Positions 31,891-39,884 of a stretch of DNA of 55,012 nucleotides are shown here, in pieces; within the stretch, counting starts at the first letter, position 1; the number at the start of each line of letters is the position of its first letter. The notes under the pieces are model-generated. The model saw only the letters and a list, made by a program, of their open reading frames with translations, searched no databases and was not told where the DNA came from. The DNA is from GWA1-39-11 sp964360265 (GTDB taxonomy: Bacteria > Patescibacteriota > Microgenomatia > Levybacterales > GWA1-39-11), in the NCBI GenBank assembly GCA_964360265.1, contig CAYHUY010000003.1:1-55012 (forward strand), read 5' to 3'. Position numbers and translations under genes: made by a program.

Positions 31891-33102
31891 ATGGTCAATG
31901 AACAAGCTCCGCGAACTTTCGAGCGGCAAGTGCCCGCGGGTGAAATAATTTTGGCGGAAGGAATTCCGACCCCTATTTCGCAGGATCCATCTTTTGAAAA
32001 CACTCAGGTCTTTTTTTCCGCACTGTCTTTTCCTATTGATTCAAAAAATCCGCCAAAGCCGTTTGGGTACAAAAAGTTAGGAGGTCAAACACGTGAGGGA
32101 TGGGCCCGAAACTGGGATATCCTTGGAAGGCACCTGGGTACTGATGCGGTTCTAGAAGAAGCAGGGGCGAATGAAATTACAAGAGAAAGAGTCCGCCAGA
32201 TCACGAAAACCTTAATCAACCAATCATATGATTCCGCTCCTGCAGCCCTAAAAGAAGCTTTCTCGCGAGCCAGTCTTGGGACAAGGAAACCATATTCTAT
32301 TCATAAAGGCATGCGGCGGTCGGAAGCAAAAGGTGGAAAAATGCGTGAGGTAAAAGAGGCCGTATTAGCAGGAAAAAGCATTGCAGAGATCAAAGAGGAG
32401 ACGGGAGTTTCAAGTCAGACGATTGCCAACTGCAGATCGAAAGGGATAGCTGTCCCCTATGCCAAAGAGGGACTTGGGAGAGAGTACCAGAGAAACCTAA
32501 GGTTTCTTGCAAGCGGATTACTTGACGATAGACAAATTCTTGCAATATTCGAGGACATAGAGAAGCATAATCGGAGTCAAGTTTGCCGGAGTTTAAAGAA
32601 AGCCGGAGCGCTTGTGTCCCTTGGTAAAGCTGCCCGAAGTGTTGGGGTATTTATCCACTTGTTTGAATCCGCCGCATACAGACTTATGAAAGAGCTAGGT
32701 ATTCCTACAGTCCAGGTGCATAGGACATTTGACAATGCCGACGTAAGTGGAGCTAAGGAAACACTAAGAAACTATTTCTACGTGCTCAATAACCATGAAG
32801 GTACAAGGCATGCATTTGCCCACCCGTCATTTGATGCGTTTAGGACAAATCCTGTAGAGGTATTAGGAAGAGTTCCAGAAGAAATCCCAACAACAAGTAT
32901 TCTGCAAGATCCTGCGTATATACCCGTGGGAAAATTCCTAAAAAAAAGAGGGATTCCCATCAGATCGGAGGAGGTAAGAAAATATTTGAGTTCTGATTTC
33001 CCCGTGCCTGTTTTCTTCATATTCCAAGGACGTAATTTACTTGTTCGAAAGGACGACTCAGACGCTTTGGCAGTATATTTTGAAACAAAACTTTCTTCTT
33101 GA
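31891..33102 (+). CDS. DNA-binding protein with sigma-70 region-4-like HTH, 403 aa
   Basis: EITRERVRQITKTL (about residues 95-108) matches the recognition helix of sigma-70 region 4.2 (LTRERVRQI). A second HTH-like segment is at about 162-185 (KSIAEIKEETGVSSQTIANC). A KFLKKRGIPIRSEEVRKYL segment lies near the C-terminus. Regions 2 and 3 of a sigma factor are absent, so it is not a complete sigma. It is likely a cytoplasmic regulator; its target is unknown. A leaderless promoter precedes it. The com genes follow on the same strand but may have their own start. Confidence 0.65.
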   Translation: MVNEQAPRTFERQVPAGEIILAEGIPTPISQDPSFENTQVFFSALSFPIDSKNPPKPFGYKKLGGQTREGWARNWDILGRHLGTDAVLEEAGANEITRERVRQITKTLINQSYDSAPAALKEAFSRASLGTRKPYSIHKGMRRSEAKGGKMREVKEAVLAGKSIAEIKEETGVSSQTIANCRSKGIAVPYAKEGLGREYQRNLRFLASGLLDDRQILAIFEDIEKHNRSQVCRSLKKAGALVSLGKAARSVGVFIHLFESAAYRLMKELGIPTVQVHRTFDNADVSGAKETLRNYFYVLNNHEGTRHAFAHPSFDAFRTNPVEVLGRVPEEIPTTSILQDPAYIPVGKFLKKRGIPIRSEEVRKYLSSDFPVPVFFIFQGRNLLVRKDDSDALAVYFETKLSS

Positions 33103-33119
33103 TTCCCAATTGATTATTT

Positions 33120-33160
33120 CCCCGCCTGCATTGCCTATTGCAAAGCAATTGGCGGGCAGG
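33120..33160. repeat. Palindromic repeat before comEA
   Basis: CCCCGCCTGC ... GGCGGGCAGG inverted arms with an inner TTGC/GCAA pairing, ending 13 bases before the chosen comEA start. Confidence 0.65.
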
Positions 33161-33173
33161 TTATCCTTTATTC

Positions 33174-33791
33174 ATGGATCGGGGTTCGGAAAAGCCTTTT
33201 CAAGACAAGCTAATCGAATTTGCCAAGAAGAATTTCTTGATTTTGGGCTTGTTTTCCATAGGATTGATATTCATAGGTATTGGTTTGATACAGATATTTG
33301 GTTCAAGCGCAACACAAATAAAATTCGAAAAAGGCCAGGATGTGTCCTTCGACGGTGCTCAGGATAAAGAAGGTTTAAAAATTAAAGTTGACGTTGAAGG
33401 AGAGGTTATAAAACCGGGAGTTTATGAATTATCTTCGGCCGCGCGAGTTCAAGACGCTCTTGTCGCAGCCGGAGGTTTGACGCGAGATGCCAATCGAAAC
33501 GCAATTAATCTGGCTGCAAAAATTGCGGATGGACAAAAGATATATGTGCCCGCCGTAGGCGAGGCAATGCTAGGGGGAGGATTCATCGCCGGTTCAACTA
33601 CTGCTTCGAATAGCATAATTTCGGTTAATTCCGCAAGTCAGTCGGAGTTGGAATCTCTTCCCGGAATTGGACCGGTTACAGCTCAGAAAATAATTGATGG
33701 CAGGCCATATGGTTCAATTCAAGAGCTCCTGGAACGCAAAATTGTCGGTAAGGCAACATATGAGAAGATCAAAGACCAAGTAGCTCTATGA
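33174..33791 (+). CDS. comEA: ComEA-like DNA-uptake receptor (SLBB and HhH)
   Basis: 205 aa from the ATG at 33174; a TTG at 33138 would start inside a palindromic repeat, so I do not use it. One N-terminal membrane helix (about 20-40) is followed by an SLBB domain (VDVEGEVIKPGVYELSSAARVQDAL) and a C-terminal helix-hairpin-helix region (SVNSASQSELESLPGIGPVTAQKIID). ComEA binds incoming double-stranded DNA outside the membrane. It is the first gene of a comEA / comEC / hydrolase cluster, five bases before the next start. Confidence 0.9.
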   Translation: MDRGSEKPFQDKLIEFAKKNFLILGLFSIGLIFIGIGLIQIFGSSATQIKFEKGQDVSFDGAQDKEGLKIKVDVEGEVIKPGVYELSSAARVQDALVAAGGLTRDANRNAINLAAKIADGQKIYVPAVGEAMLGGGFIAGSTTASNSIISVNSASQSELESLPGIGPVTAQKIIDGRPYGSIQELLERKIVGKATYEKIKDQVAL

Positions 33792-33795
33792 CGAT

Positions 33796-34797
33796 ATGTT
33801 TCGCATAATCCTTATTCTTTCTCTTGCGCTTCTTGTTCGCCTTTTTCTTTTTTACACAAGCAATTCAACTTTGCAAATTAACACCACAAGCGGAAATATA
33901 GAATTAAAGCTTCCAATAATTACTTCAGCAAAAGAAAAAACATCGGAAAGCTTTAGAAAGACGCTTCCGGCGGACGCCTCAGGCTTGCTTTTAGGTATAC
34001 TGTTTGGCGAAAAAGGCAGTTTTGATAAAGAATATCTTGATGCCCTGAGAAGAACAGGCGTGCTCCATGTAATAGCGGCTTCCGGAATGAATGTCAGCAT
34101 GGTGGCAGGCGCAACGCTTCCCGTATTGGTTTTATTTTTAAAAAGAAGGCAGGCGCTAATACTATCCGCCATATTAATAATCCTTTACTGCGCCTTTGCT
34201 GATTTTGAAGAATCAATAGTTCGCGCATCAATTATGGCGGCGTTTGCCTTTGGAGCAGGACTTTTTGGCCGTCAGAATACGTCTCTTCTTGCGTTGTTTT
34301 TTGCCGCCTTTACGATGGTAATGTGGGATCCAAAAATTGTTGATTCGGTAGGATTCCAGCTTTCATTTGCTGCGACTTCCGGCATAATTTTACTTACGCC
34401 AATATTCAGAAAATTCGGGAACAATTTTCTACTCGAGGATTTGAGTACAACAATATCAGCACAAATTGCAACTGTCCCTATTCTACTTTTCTATTTTTCA
34501 ACCTATTCACCCATTTCAATTCTTGCAAATCTTCTAATTCTTTGGACAGTGCCTCCACTTATGATTCTTGGTTTAATCGCCCTGCCTCTATCTTTAATTG
34601 CGGAAGTTTTCGCCCTGCCTATTTTATGGATTGCTTTCCCTCTTTTAGTTTACTTTAAAGAGGTAGTTTTATTTTTAAACAAATTAGCAACGGAATTTTC
34701 GACAGACTCGATTCCCGTCACAATGATTTTGGGATACTATTTTATAGTTTTGGCGCTAGTCGCAGCCGTTCATAAAAAGCTAAAAATAAGAATATGA
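33796..34797 (+). CDS. comEC: ComEC competence channel domain, stand-alone
   Basis: 333 aa with about nine hydrophobic segments. It matches the ComEC 'Competence' domain: LLLGILFGEKGSFDKEYLDALRRTGVLHVIAASGMNVS is its typical start. The N-terminal DUF4131 and the C-terminal metallo-beta-lactamase part of full ComEC are missing; the latter is the next gene. ComEC forms the channel through which single-stranded DNA enters the cytoplasm. The stop overlaps the next start (ATGA), so the two halves are translated together. Confidence 0.88.
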   Translation: MFRIILILSLALLVRLFLFYTSNSTLQINTTSGNIELKLPIITSAKEKTSESFRKTLPADASGLLLGILFGEKGSFDKEYLDALRRTGVLHVIAASGMNVSMVAGATLPVLVLFLKRRQALILSAILIILYCAFADFEESIVRASIMAAFAFGAGLFGRQNTSLLALFFAAFTMVMWDPKIVDSVGFQLSFAATSGIILLTPIFRKFGNNFLLEDLSTTISAQIATVPILLFYFSTYSPISILANLLILWTVPPLMILGLIALPLSLIAEVFALPILWIAFPLLVYFKEVVLFLNKLATEFSTDSIPVTMILGYYFIVLALVAAVHKKLKIRI

Positions 34798-35630
34798 AAA
34801 GAGCAATAATTCCAGTTCTGATTTCAGTAGTTGCCTTAGTCTTCATGTTCTCTTATCAAACAGGAGCGTTATCTGATAAAAAACTTTTCGTAGTTTTTTG
34901 CGATGTAGGGCAGAGCGATGCAATTTATATTAGAACTTCGGGGAATGTTGATATTCTAATTGACGGAGGGCGAGGAAATCAGGTACTTGAATGTCTTTCA
35001 AGTAACATGCCGCTTTGGGACCGAGAAATAGAATTAGTTTTTGCCACCCATCCTGATGCTGACCACATTGCAGGTTTAATAGCGGTTCTTAACAGCTATA
35101 AGATCGGATCATTCAATTCGGTTGCAGCACCCAAAAACACCAAAGTCTACGAGGAACTTAGAAAATTAATTGAAAACTATAAAATACCATATAAAAATCT
35201 ATCAATTGGTGATAAATTCAAACTTTCAGACGGCGTCAGTATTGAAACAAAATGGCCTGAAAAAGGTTTTACTTCAAAGGACACAAATGATTATTCCCTT
35301 GTTCAGCACTTAAAATTTGGCGAATTTGATTTGCTTTTGACAGGGGACATTAGTTTTCAAATCCTGAACAGTTTGAAATTTGATTCGGAATCAATTGAAG
35401 TCCTAAAACTTCCCCATCACGGCTCAAAAACAGGGGTGGATAGTTTGACATTCGAAAAAATTAAGGCTTCCATTGCCATAATTTCCGCGGGGAAAAACAA
35501 TTCCTATCACCATCCCCACCCAAGTGTTCTAAGCCTTCTTAAAAAGTATAATATTGAGTATAAAAGAACAGATCTTGAGGGAGAAATCAAAATCGTCACC
35601 GACGGCCGCACCACAAAAATGGTGAATTAA
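34794..35630 (+). CDS. ComEC-type metallo-beta-lactamase hydrolase
   Basis: 278 aa. A signal-anchor helix (about 4-22) suggests an extracytoplasmic enzyme. The metal motif THPDADHIAG (HxDxDH) lies near residue 83. LLTGDI and LKLPHHGSK complete the fold of the ComEC C-terminal domain, which may degrade one DNA strand during uptake. The four-base overlap with the comEC channel gene makes a split ComEC. Convergent with the next gene, one base apart. A decayed copy of its 3' end lies at 36252-36341. Confidence 0.88.
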   Translation: MKRAIIPVLISVVALVFMFSYQTGALSDKKLFVVFCDVGQSDAIYIRTSGNVDILIDGGRGNQVLECLSSNMPLWDREIELVFATHPDADHIAGLIAVLNSYKIGSFNSVAAPKNTKVYEELRKLIENYKIPYKNLSIGDKFKLSDGVSIETKWPEKGFTSKDTNDYSLVQHLKFGEFDLLLTGDISFQILNSLKFDSESIEVLKLPHHGSKTGVDSLTFEKIKASIAIISAGKNNSYHHPHPSVLSLLKKYNIEYKRTDLEGEIKIVTDGRTTKMVN

Positions 35631-35631
35631 T

Positions 35632-36186
35632 TCACCTCCACTTTCTAAATGCGTAAAAATCCTCTGAGAATCTTTCTAAGATTCTTTCCCTTGCATATTC
35701 CGGCCAAGACATAATTTTTAATCTGTGCTTTACGGCATAATCTCGATAACACTCGTACGCTCTGTGGAGGATAAAAGCAGTAGCGTTATTTTTGTAAAAA
35801 AGCAAAACTTGACTGCGCTCAACTTTGCCTGAGTGTAATTCTTGCATCAGTTCTTTTGCCCGAAGCCTAACTGTTCTCATTCTTTTATCTTCAACACTTT
35901 CTTCTTTAGGAATAGGTTTTTCAATGGGAATTTCGCCGGTAGGTTCCGCCCGTTTTGACTGTGGAATTTTCCAACCTCGCGGCGGCGCCATTGATCTTTT
36001 TCTTCGTTGTATTACTTCATCGGTAAAATGAGCTACCCCGAGCAGTTTATATGGATTTCTACGGCGCTTTGATTTTATAGGCGGAGGCGGAATGTCAGGC
36101 CAGTTCTGAGGGTCAATTTTAAAAAAAGAAGGAGCTTGGCCGGTTTCAGATTTGTCTCTTGGATTATGACTAGGTTTTTCTTTCAA
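35632..36186 (-). CDS. Hypothetical basic protein, 184 aa
   Basis: Proline-rich, basic N-terminus (DPQNWPDIPPPPIKSKRRR), then a helical charged C-terminal half rich in Arg and Tyr (YECYRDYAVKHRLKIMSWPEYARERILERF). No membrane segment. A TTGACA / 17 bp / TATTAT promoter is upstream; the start is taken as TTG at 36186, 14 bases past the -10 box, with no better in-frame start. No family is recognised. Basic residues suggest nucleic-acid contact. Confidence 0.55.
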   Translation of the reverse strand: MKEKPSHNPRDKSETGQAPSFFKIDPQNWPDIPPPPIKSKRRRNPYKLLGVAHFTDEVIQRRKRSMAPPRGWKIPQSKRAEPTGEIPIEKPIPKEESVEDKRMRTVRLRAKELMQELHSGKVERSQVLLFYKNNATAFILHRAYECYRDYAVKHRLKIMSWPEYARERILERFSEDFYAFRKWR

Positions 36187-36251
36187 TTAAACCCTTGGCT
36201 ATAATAAACGTCTTAAGCTATTTTGTCAAGGTTCCGCAATATTCTCCGTAA

Positions 36252-36341
36252 AAATTCGGAGTCGAATACAAAAGAACAGACAAGGATGGCTCGATTCGAA
36301 TAATTACCGACGGCCCAACCACAAAGCTTATTGACAATTGA
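36252..36341 (+). pseudogene. Relic of a ComEC-type hydrolase C-terminus
   Basis: The plus-strand frame reads KFGVEYKRTDKDGSIRIITD, then GPTTKLIDN and a stop. The end of the intact hydrolase reads NIEYKRTDLEGEIKIVTDG, then RTTKMVN. The match shows a leftover of a second, related gene; nothing upstream is coding. Confidence 0.7.
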
Positions 36342-36400
36342 TTATTTATTATTGACTGTTGAATTGTCCCAGACTTAGGGTTTTTAGGCTTAGGCCAAAC

Positions 36401-36430
36401 TTGACAAGCCCCACATGGTTAGCATAAAAT
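36401..36430 (+). promoter_or_regulatory. Promoter of the 187-aa gene
   Basis: TTGACA (36401-36406), 18-bp spacer, TAAAAT (36425-36430), nine bases before the ATG. Confidence 0.6.
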
Positions 36431-36439
36431 GCTCGGATT

Positions 36440-37003
36440 ATGACAAACGAAGCTCTTGATCGAAAGGGACTTAGCCCGGAACCGTCAAGATTACACCCAT
36501 CACTTGAAGGAAAAGTCCGCATAGAACCAATTAGGCATGGTGGAATAGAAAAGCATGACCTTTTGGCTGACATTACAAGAAAACCTGTAAATATTGGTGA
36601 GACTGCGCAATTTATGGTTGAAAGAGATGAATTTTCTACCCTACCAGAGTCCCAACCTTACAATTTGGTTATCACACGGGTTGATGTTATAGTACCAAAT
36701 CCTAAAGGACCCTTAGCAACAACTGAAGAGATTGATAACGCTCGTGATGAAAAGGGTTTACAACCCATACCCGCCGAAACTCTCCTTCATTTCCTTCTTC
36801 AAAAAGGTGACCAATTACAAATGCACGAATGGATAGTAGCCAGTATGAAACCCCTGGCTGCTTCCGACGGCAATCCGTTCGTGTTCAGTGTGGTACGCTA
36901 TGATGATGGGTTGTGGCTCGTTGGCTATTGGGCGGGTCCTGACGGCAGGTGGAATCCTGGCTATCAGTTTGCTTTCGGTCTTCCGCAAGTAAATAAAACT
37001 TAA
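36440..37003 (+). CDS. Hypothetical protein, 187 aa
   Basis: A soluble protein with a conserved-looking central part (NLVITRVDVIVPNPKGPLATTEEIDNAR region) and an aromatic end (GYWAGPDGRWNPGYQFAFGLP). No signal peptide, membrane helix or catalytic motif is visible. A consensus promoter nine bases before the ATG supports it as a leaderless, single-gene unit. I do not recognise a family. Confidence 0.65.
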   Translation: MTNEALDRKGLSPEPSRLHPSLEGKVRIEPIRHGGIEKHDLLADITRKPVNIGETAQFMVERDEFSTLPESQPYNLVITRVDVIVPNPKGPLATTEEIDNARDEKGLQPIPAETLLHFLLQKGDQLQMHEWIVASMKPLAASDGNPFVFSVVRYDDGLWLVGYWAGPDGRWNPGYQFAFGLPQVNKT

Positions 37004-37120
37004 GACCTTTGTTCTATTGATTTTGCTTCTTTGATTCTTTATTTCTTTGATGCTTTGATTTCGTCAGAAAATTTTTTTGTAATTTACTTCTTGTCCATTC
37101 GACTTCGCTCGGGACTGCGC

Positions 37121-37145
37121 CCCAAATTATCAAAGATAATTTGGG
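37121..37145. other. Perfect hairpin upstream of the response regulator
   Basis: CCCAAATTATC AAA GATAATTTGGG is an 11-bp stem, preceded by a TTCGACTTCGCTCGGGACT element that looks like a dispersed repeat. It ends about 30 bp before the -10 box (TAAAAT, 37177-37182) of the next gene. Confidence 0.5.
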
Positions 37146-37187
37146 ACTTGCATTCGTTTCACGGGGTGTGGTAGCCTAAAATGGGCT

Positions 37188-37556
37188 ATGAAAAAAATTC
37201 TTCTCGTTGATGATGAGCATGAGGTGGCGATTGTTTTTCAAACAGGTCTTGCCGCCGCAGGTTATCAAGTTACGCTCGCTCAGGACGCAAAAACCGGGCT
37301 AGAACAGGTAAAACAATCAAAATTTGACCTAATAATATTGGATCAGATGATGCCTGATATGTCCGGGAATACTGTTCTTGGAATACTCAAAAGCGCTGAT
37401 GCAACAAAGACTATCCCTGTTCTAATGTTGACAAATTTTAATCAAGATGAACTGCTTAAGGAGGCTTTAAGTCTTGGGGTATCAGACTATGTCTTAAAAT
37501 ATCAAGTGGAGCCAAAAGATTTAGTTGTCAAAGTAAAAGCCCTGATAGGAGAGTAG
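37188..37556 (+). CDS. Response regulator receiver domain protein
   Basis: 122 aa, a stand-alone REC domain. Acid pair DDE at the N-terminus (LLVDDEHE), the phospho-acceptor Asp in LIILDQMMPD, Thr in MLTNF and Lys in VLKYQ. There is no output domain, so it acts through protein contacts or as a phosphate relay. It is the first gene of a cluster ending in a histidine kinase. TAAAAT lies five bases before the ATG. Confidence 0.92.
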   Translation: MKKILLVDDEHEVAIVFQTGLAAAGYQVTLAQDAKTGLEQVKQSKFDLIILDQMMPDMSGNTVLGILKSADATKTIPVLMLTNFNQDELLKEALSLGVSDYVLKYQVEPKDLVVKVKALIGE

Positions 37557-37561
37557 CTTTT

Positions 37562-37936
37562 ATGGAAGACAGCAGAGCAACATTTACGGCGGTAATAAAA
37601 AAACAAATGGAGATCTTGGGTAGCGATATAACCCTGGCTAGGGTTAGAAATGTTCCCGGGATAAAAGTGGATCAGGAAGGAAACGTTATAAGCGTTGAGG
37701 GGGAGACCCAATTTTTACTGGAGCAACTTACAAACCAATTCGTTGAATTGTCCGGGTTAATAATCAAAAAAACTATGGAATCAATACTCTCGGTACACCC
37801 CATGGCCCAGGTGAGTCAAGTTCTTCCTGTCCTGTCCCCGACAAATGGAGAGGGAGCCGGGGTGCTTGCCGCCGATAACGATATTGAGGAATTAAATAAA
37901 GCGCTTAATAATTTAAATATAAAGAATAGTCAATAA
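37562..37936 (+). CDS. Hypothetical protein in two-component cluster, 124 aa
   Basis: A soluble protein with two predicted helical regions (FTAVIKKQMEILGSDITLARVRN and FLLEQLTNQFVELSGLIIKK). AGGAGAG lies upstream of the ATG, inside the end of the response regulator gene. No family is recognised. Position between regulator and kinase suggests it belongs to the signalling pathway. Confidence 0.68.
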   Translation: MEDSRATFTAVIKKQMEILGSDITLARVRNVPGIKVDQEGNVISVEGETQFLLEQLTNQFVELSGLIIKKTMESILSVHPMAQVSQVLPVLSPTNGEGAGVLAADNDIEELNKALNNLNIKNSQ

Positions 37937-37952
37937 AATTTATCTATAGATT

Positions 37953-38291
37953 ATGTTCGATACTGCCCGATTTTTTACAATTTTGGTCAATGGGATATCT
38001 TTCATCGCTGCTTTTGCGGCCATTGCAGCAGCCATGCTTATGTATCAAGTTACAAAAAAATTTGGGAGCGGAATACTTGCGTCAGGATTTAAAAGCATCT
38101 CATCAGGCGTACTTTTTTTGGCACTTGGAATAATTATTGACGCTCTTAATTCCTACTTTCTATTATCTGCGGACAACATATATTCGAGCCTAGTCTCTAT
38201 GATAAAAGGCGCATGTTTTGTTATAGGTACTTACATAATTGTTATTGGAAGTAAAAGAACCGCCGATCGCCTCGAATCACTCACCAAATAA
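37953..38291 (+). CDS. Small membrane protein in two-component cluster, 112 aa
   Basis: Three or four hydrophobic segments (about 8-32, 46-68, 80-102) with short loops and a basic end (SKRTADRLESLTK). It could be a separate membrane sensor for the kinase encoded next, which itself has only one helix. No family is recognised. Confidence 0.65.
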   Translation: MFDTARFFTILVNGISFIAAFAAIAAAMLMYQVTKKFGSGILASGFKSISSGVLFLALGIIIDALNSYFLLSADNIYSSLVSMIKGACFVIGTYIIVIGSKRTADRLESLTK

Positions 38292-38296
38292 TTCAC

Positions 38297-38331
38297 ATAC
38301 TTGATACTTAATACTAAATACCTAATACTAT
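38297..38331. repeat. 7-bp tandem repeat before the histidine kinase
   Basis: ATACTTG, ATACTTA, ATACTAA, ATACCTA, ATACTAT. The last copy contains TACTAT, four bases before the kinase ATG, so the repeat may serve as its promoter. Confidence 0.8.
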
Positions 38332-38335
38332 AACC

Positions 38336-39151
38336 ATGGTTTGGTATTTTGCCGCAACTACGCTTGTGTTTGCTCTACTTGCTATTTATCTTTCTCTTAG
38401 AGGAGAAAAAAAAGCAAAAGGGAAAAGCGATGAAGTGCGAGAAAACCACATCCATGTAATAGTGCATGAATTACGTGCTCCTCTTACCGCTATCAAAGGA
38501 GCAGCATCACTACTATTATCTGCGAATTTGAGCGAGGCCGATAAACAGAAGATGCTACATGCTATCTCGGATTCGGCGCGCGAGATGCTTGTTCGGATTT
38601 CGGAACTACTTGATTCAGCAAAGCTTGAGGAGGGAAAATTTACTATAAAAAAAGTGAAATCTGACCTCTCTGTAATATTGCGTGAGCACGTTGATGTTTT
38701 TTCTTATGTAGCCCTCGAGCGCGGAATAGATCTTAATTTTAATCCAACTAGCGTAATTACCCAATTTTACTTTGATCCTGGCAGAATTGGACAGGTAATT
38801 AATAATCTTATTTCTAATTCTCTCAAGTTTACAAATGAAGGCGGAAGAATAGATATTAAAACCGCCCTTCGGGCAGTACCCTCAGGACAAGAGCAGGATC
38901 GCGAAATTGAAGTTGAGGTATCTGATAATGGTACTGGTATACCAGAGGACAAAAAAGCCCTTCTTTTCACAAAATTTGGGCAAATTGACCACGACGGTAA
39001 AAGAGCCGGTAAGGTTGTTGATCCGGGGGAAAGTTCCGGACTTGGACTTTTTATTTGTCGTCAAATTATTGAAGCTCATGGAGGAAAAATTTGGATAGAA
39101 TCTGAGGAAGGAAAAGGGACCAAAGTTTTCTTCACATTGCCGCTTATCTAA
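38336..39151 (+). CDS. Sensor histidine kinase
   Basis: 271 aa. One N-terminal membrane helix (about 3-20) and almost no outer part. H-box HVIVHELRAPLTAIKG (phospho-His near residue 42), N-box QVINNLISNSLKFT, then DNGTGIP and SSGLGLFICRQIIEAHGG of the HATPase_c domain. With no sensor domain it likely depends on a partner, perhaps the 112-aa membrane protein upstream. Its cognate regulator is probably the receiver at 37188. Confidence 0.92.
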   Translation: MVWYFAATTLVFALLAIYLSLRGEKKAKGKSDEVRENHIHVIVHELRAPLTAIKGAASLLLSANLSEADKQKMLHAISDSAREMLVRISELLDSAKLEEGKFTIKKVKSDLSVILREHVDVFSYVALERGIDLNFNPTSVITQFYFDPGRIGQVINNLISNSLKFTNEGGRIDIKTALRAVPSGQEQDREIEVEVSDNGTGIPEDKKALLFTKFGQIDHDGKRAGKVVDPGESSGLGLFICRQIIEAHGGKIWIESEEGKGTKVFFTLPLI

Positions 39152-39195
39152 GATGAAGAAAAAGAAGAACCCCAAACTGTTCAAGGCTTCGCCAA

Positions 39196-39708
39196 TTAGA
39201 AGTCGAATCTTCTGGCTTCAGGAAGTTCTGGTAATTGATCAGACTCTCCTAATGCTGTCATTAAGTCTTCTTCGGGAATAATACCGGTCAAGTTTGATAA
39301 GGCAGTTTCCGTTCTATAGGGTTTAGGCCCAGTTAAAAACACAAAAACAAGTCTGTCATTGTATTTTTTAACTTCTTGGCGAACTACATTCCGGCTTATT
39401 AATATTTTTTTATCTCCTCCGGCCCGGAGCTTAATAGCATCAACTAAAGCTCTATATTTCAATGAAGCCCAGCTTCTTTGCCACTCGTCAAAACATAGAT
39501 CGGGGAATTCTTCATCTCTTTCTCTTGCAATTTTTGCCCTTAAACCACTAGTTCTTATGACATCAATTAAACTATTCAAACTGGAAGAGGAATTCAATTT
39601 TTGTTCAGCGCTAGTATATTCTCCTTCCCAAATATTTAATAGCTCCGGTCCAAATAATTGAGCCTCCTGTATTTCTTTTCTAAGACCCCGCTTATATTTT
39701 TCTGTCAT
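39196..39708 (-). CDS. Hypothetical protein, 170 aa
   Basis: A helical, charged soluble protein (MTEKYKRGLRKEIQEAQLFG at its start) with VFVFLTGPKPYRTETALSNL as a possible beta segment. No family is recognised. Its ATG lies inside a 42-aa ORF upstream, in another frame, overlapping by 17 bases. Either the two are coupled or one gene has been split by a frameshift near two runs of five A. Confidence 0.6.
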   Translation of the reverse strand: MTEKYKRGLRKEIQEAQLFGPELLNIWEGEYTSAEQKLNSSSSLNSLIDVIRTSGLRAKIARERDEEFPDLCFDEWQRSWASLKYRALVDAIKLRAGGDKKILISRNVVRQEVKKYNDRLVFVFLTGPKPYRTETALSNLTGIIPEEDLMTALGESDQLPELPEARRFDF

Positions 39709-39820
39709 TTTTAACTATTTGCGTATTCTTCCATTGCTCGCAAAGCTCACTAAAGGTTGTAGGTTCGCAAACTGTAATTGACTGCTCTTTTAATCCATTT
39801 CTAGCTTGTTCTATCGCCAT
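39692..39820 (-). CDS. Small ORF preceding the 170-aa gene, 42 aa
   Basis: MAIEQARNGLKEQSITVCEP leads a short soluble peptide ending KNDRKI. The best promoter in the window lies in front: TTGACT (39851-39856), 17 bp, TAAAAT (39828-39833), seven bases, ATG. It overlaps the next gene in another frame. It may be the true N-terminus of the 170-aa protein. Confidence 0.5.
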   Translation of the reverse strand: MAIEQARNGLKEQSITVCEPTTFSELCEQWKNTQIVKNDRKI

Positions 39821-39827
39821 GTGGGGT

Positions 39828-39856
39828 ATTTTAGGCAAAAATTGCCCCAAAGTCAA
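39828..39856 (-). promoter_or_regulatory. Near-consensus leaderless promoter
   Basis: TTGACT, 17-bp spacer, TAAAAT, seven bases to ATG at 39820. Confidence 0.65.
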
Positions 39857-39884
39857 TTAACTGCAACAAAATATATCTTCCAAT

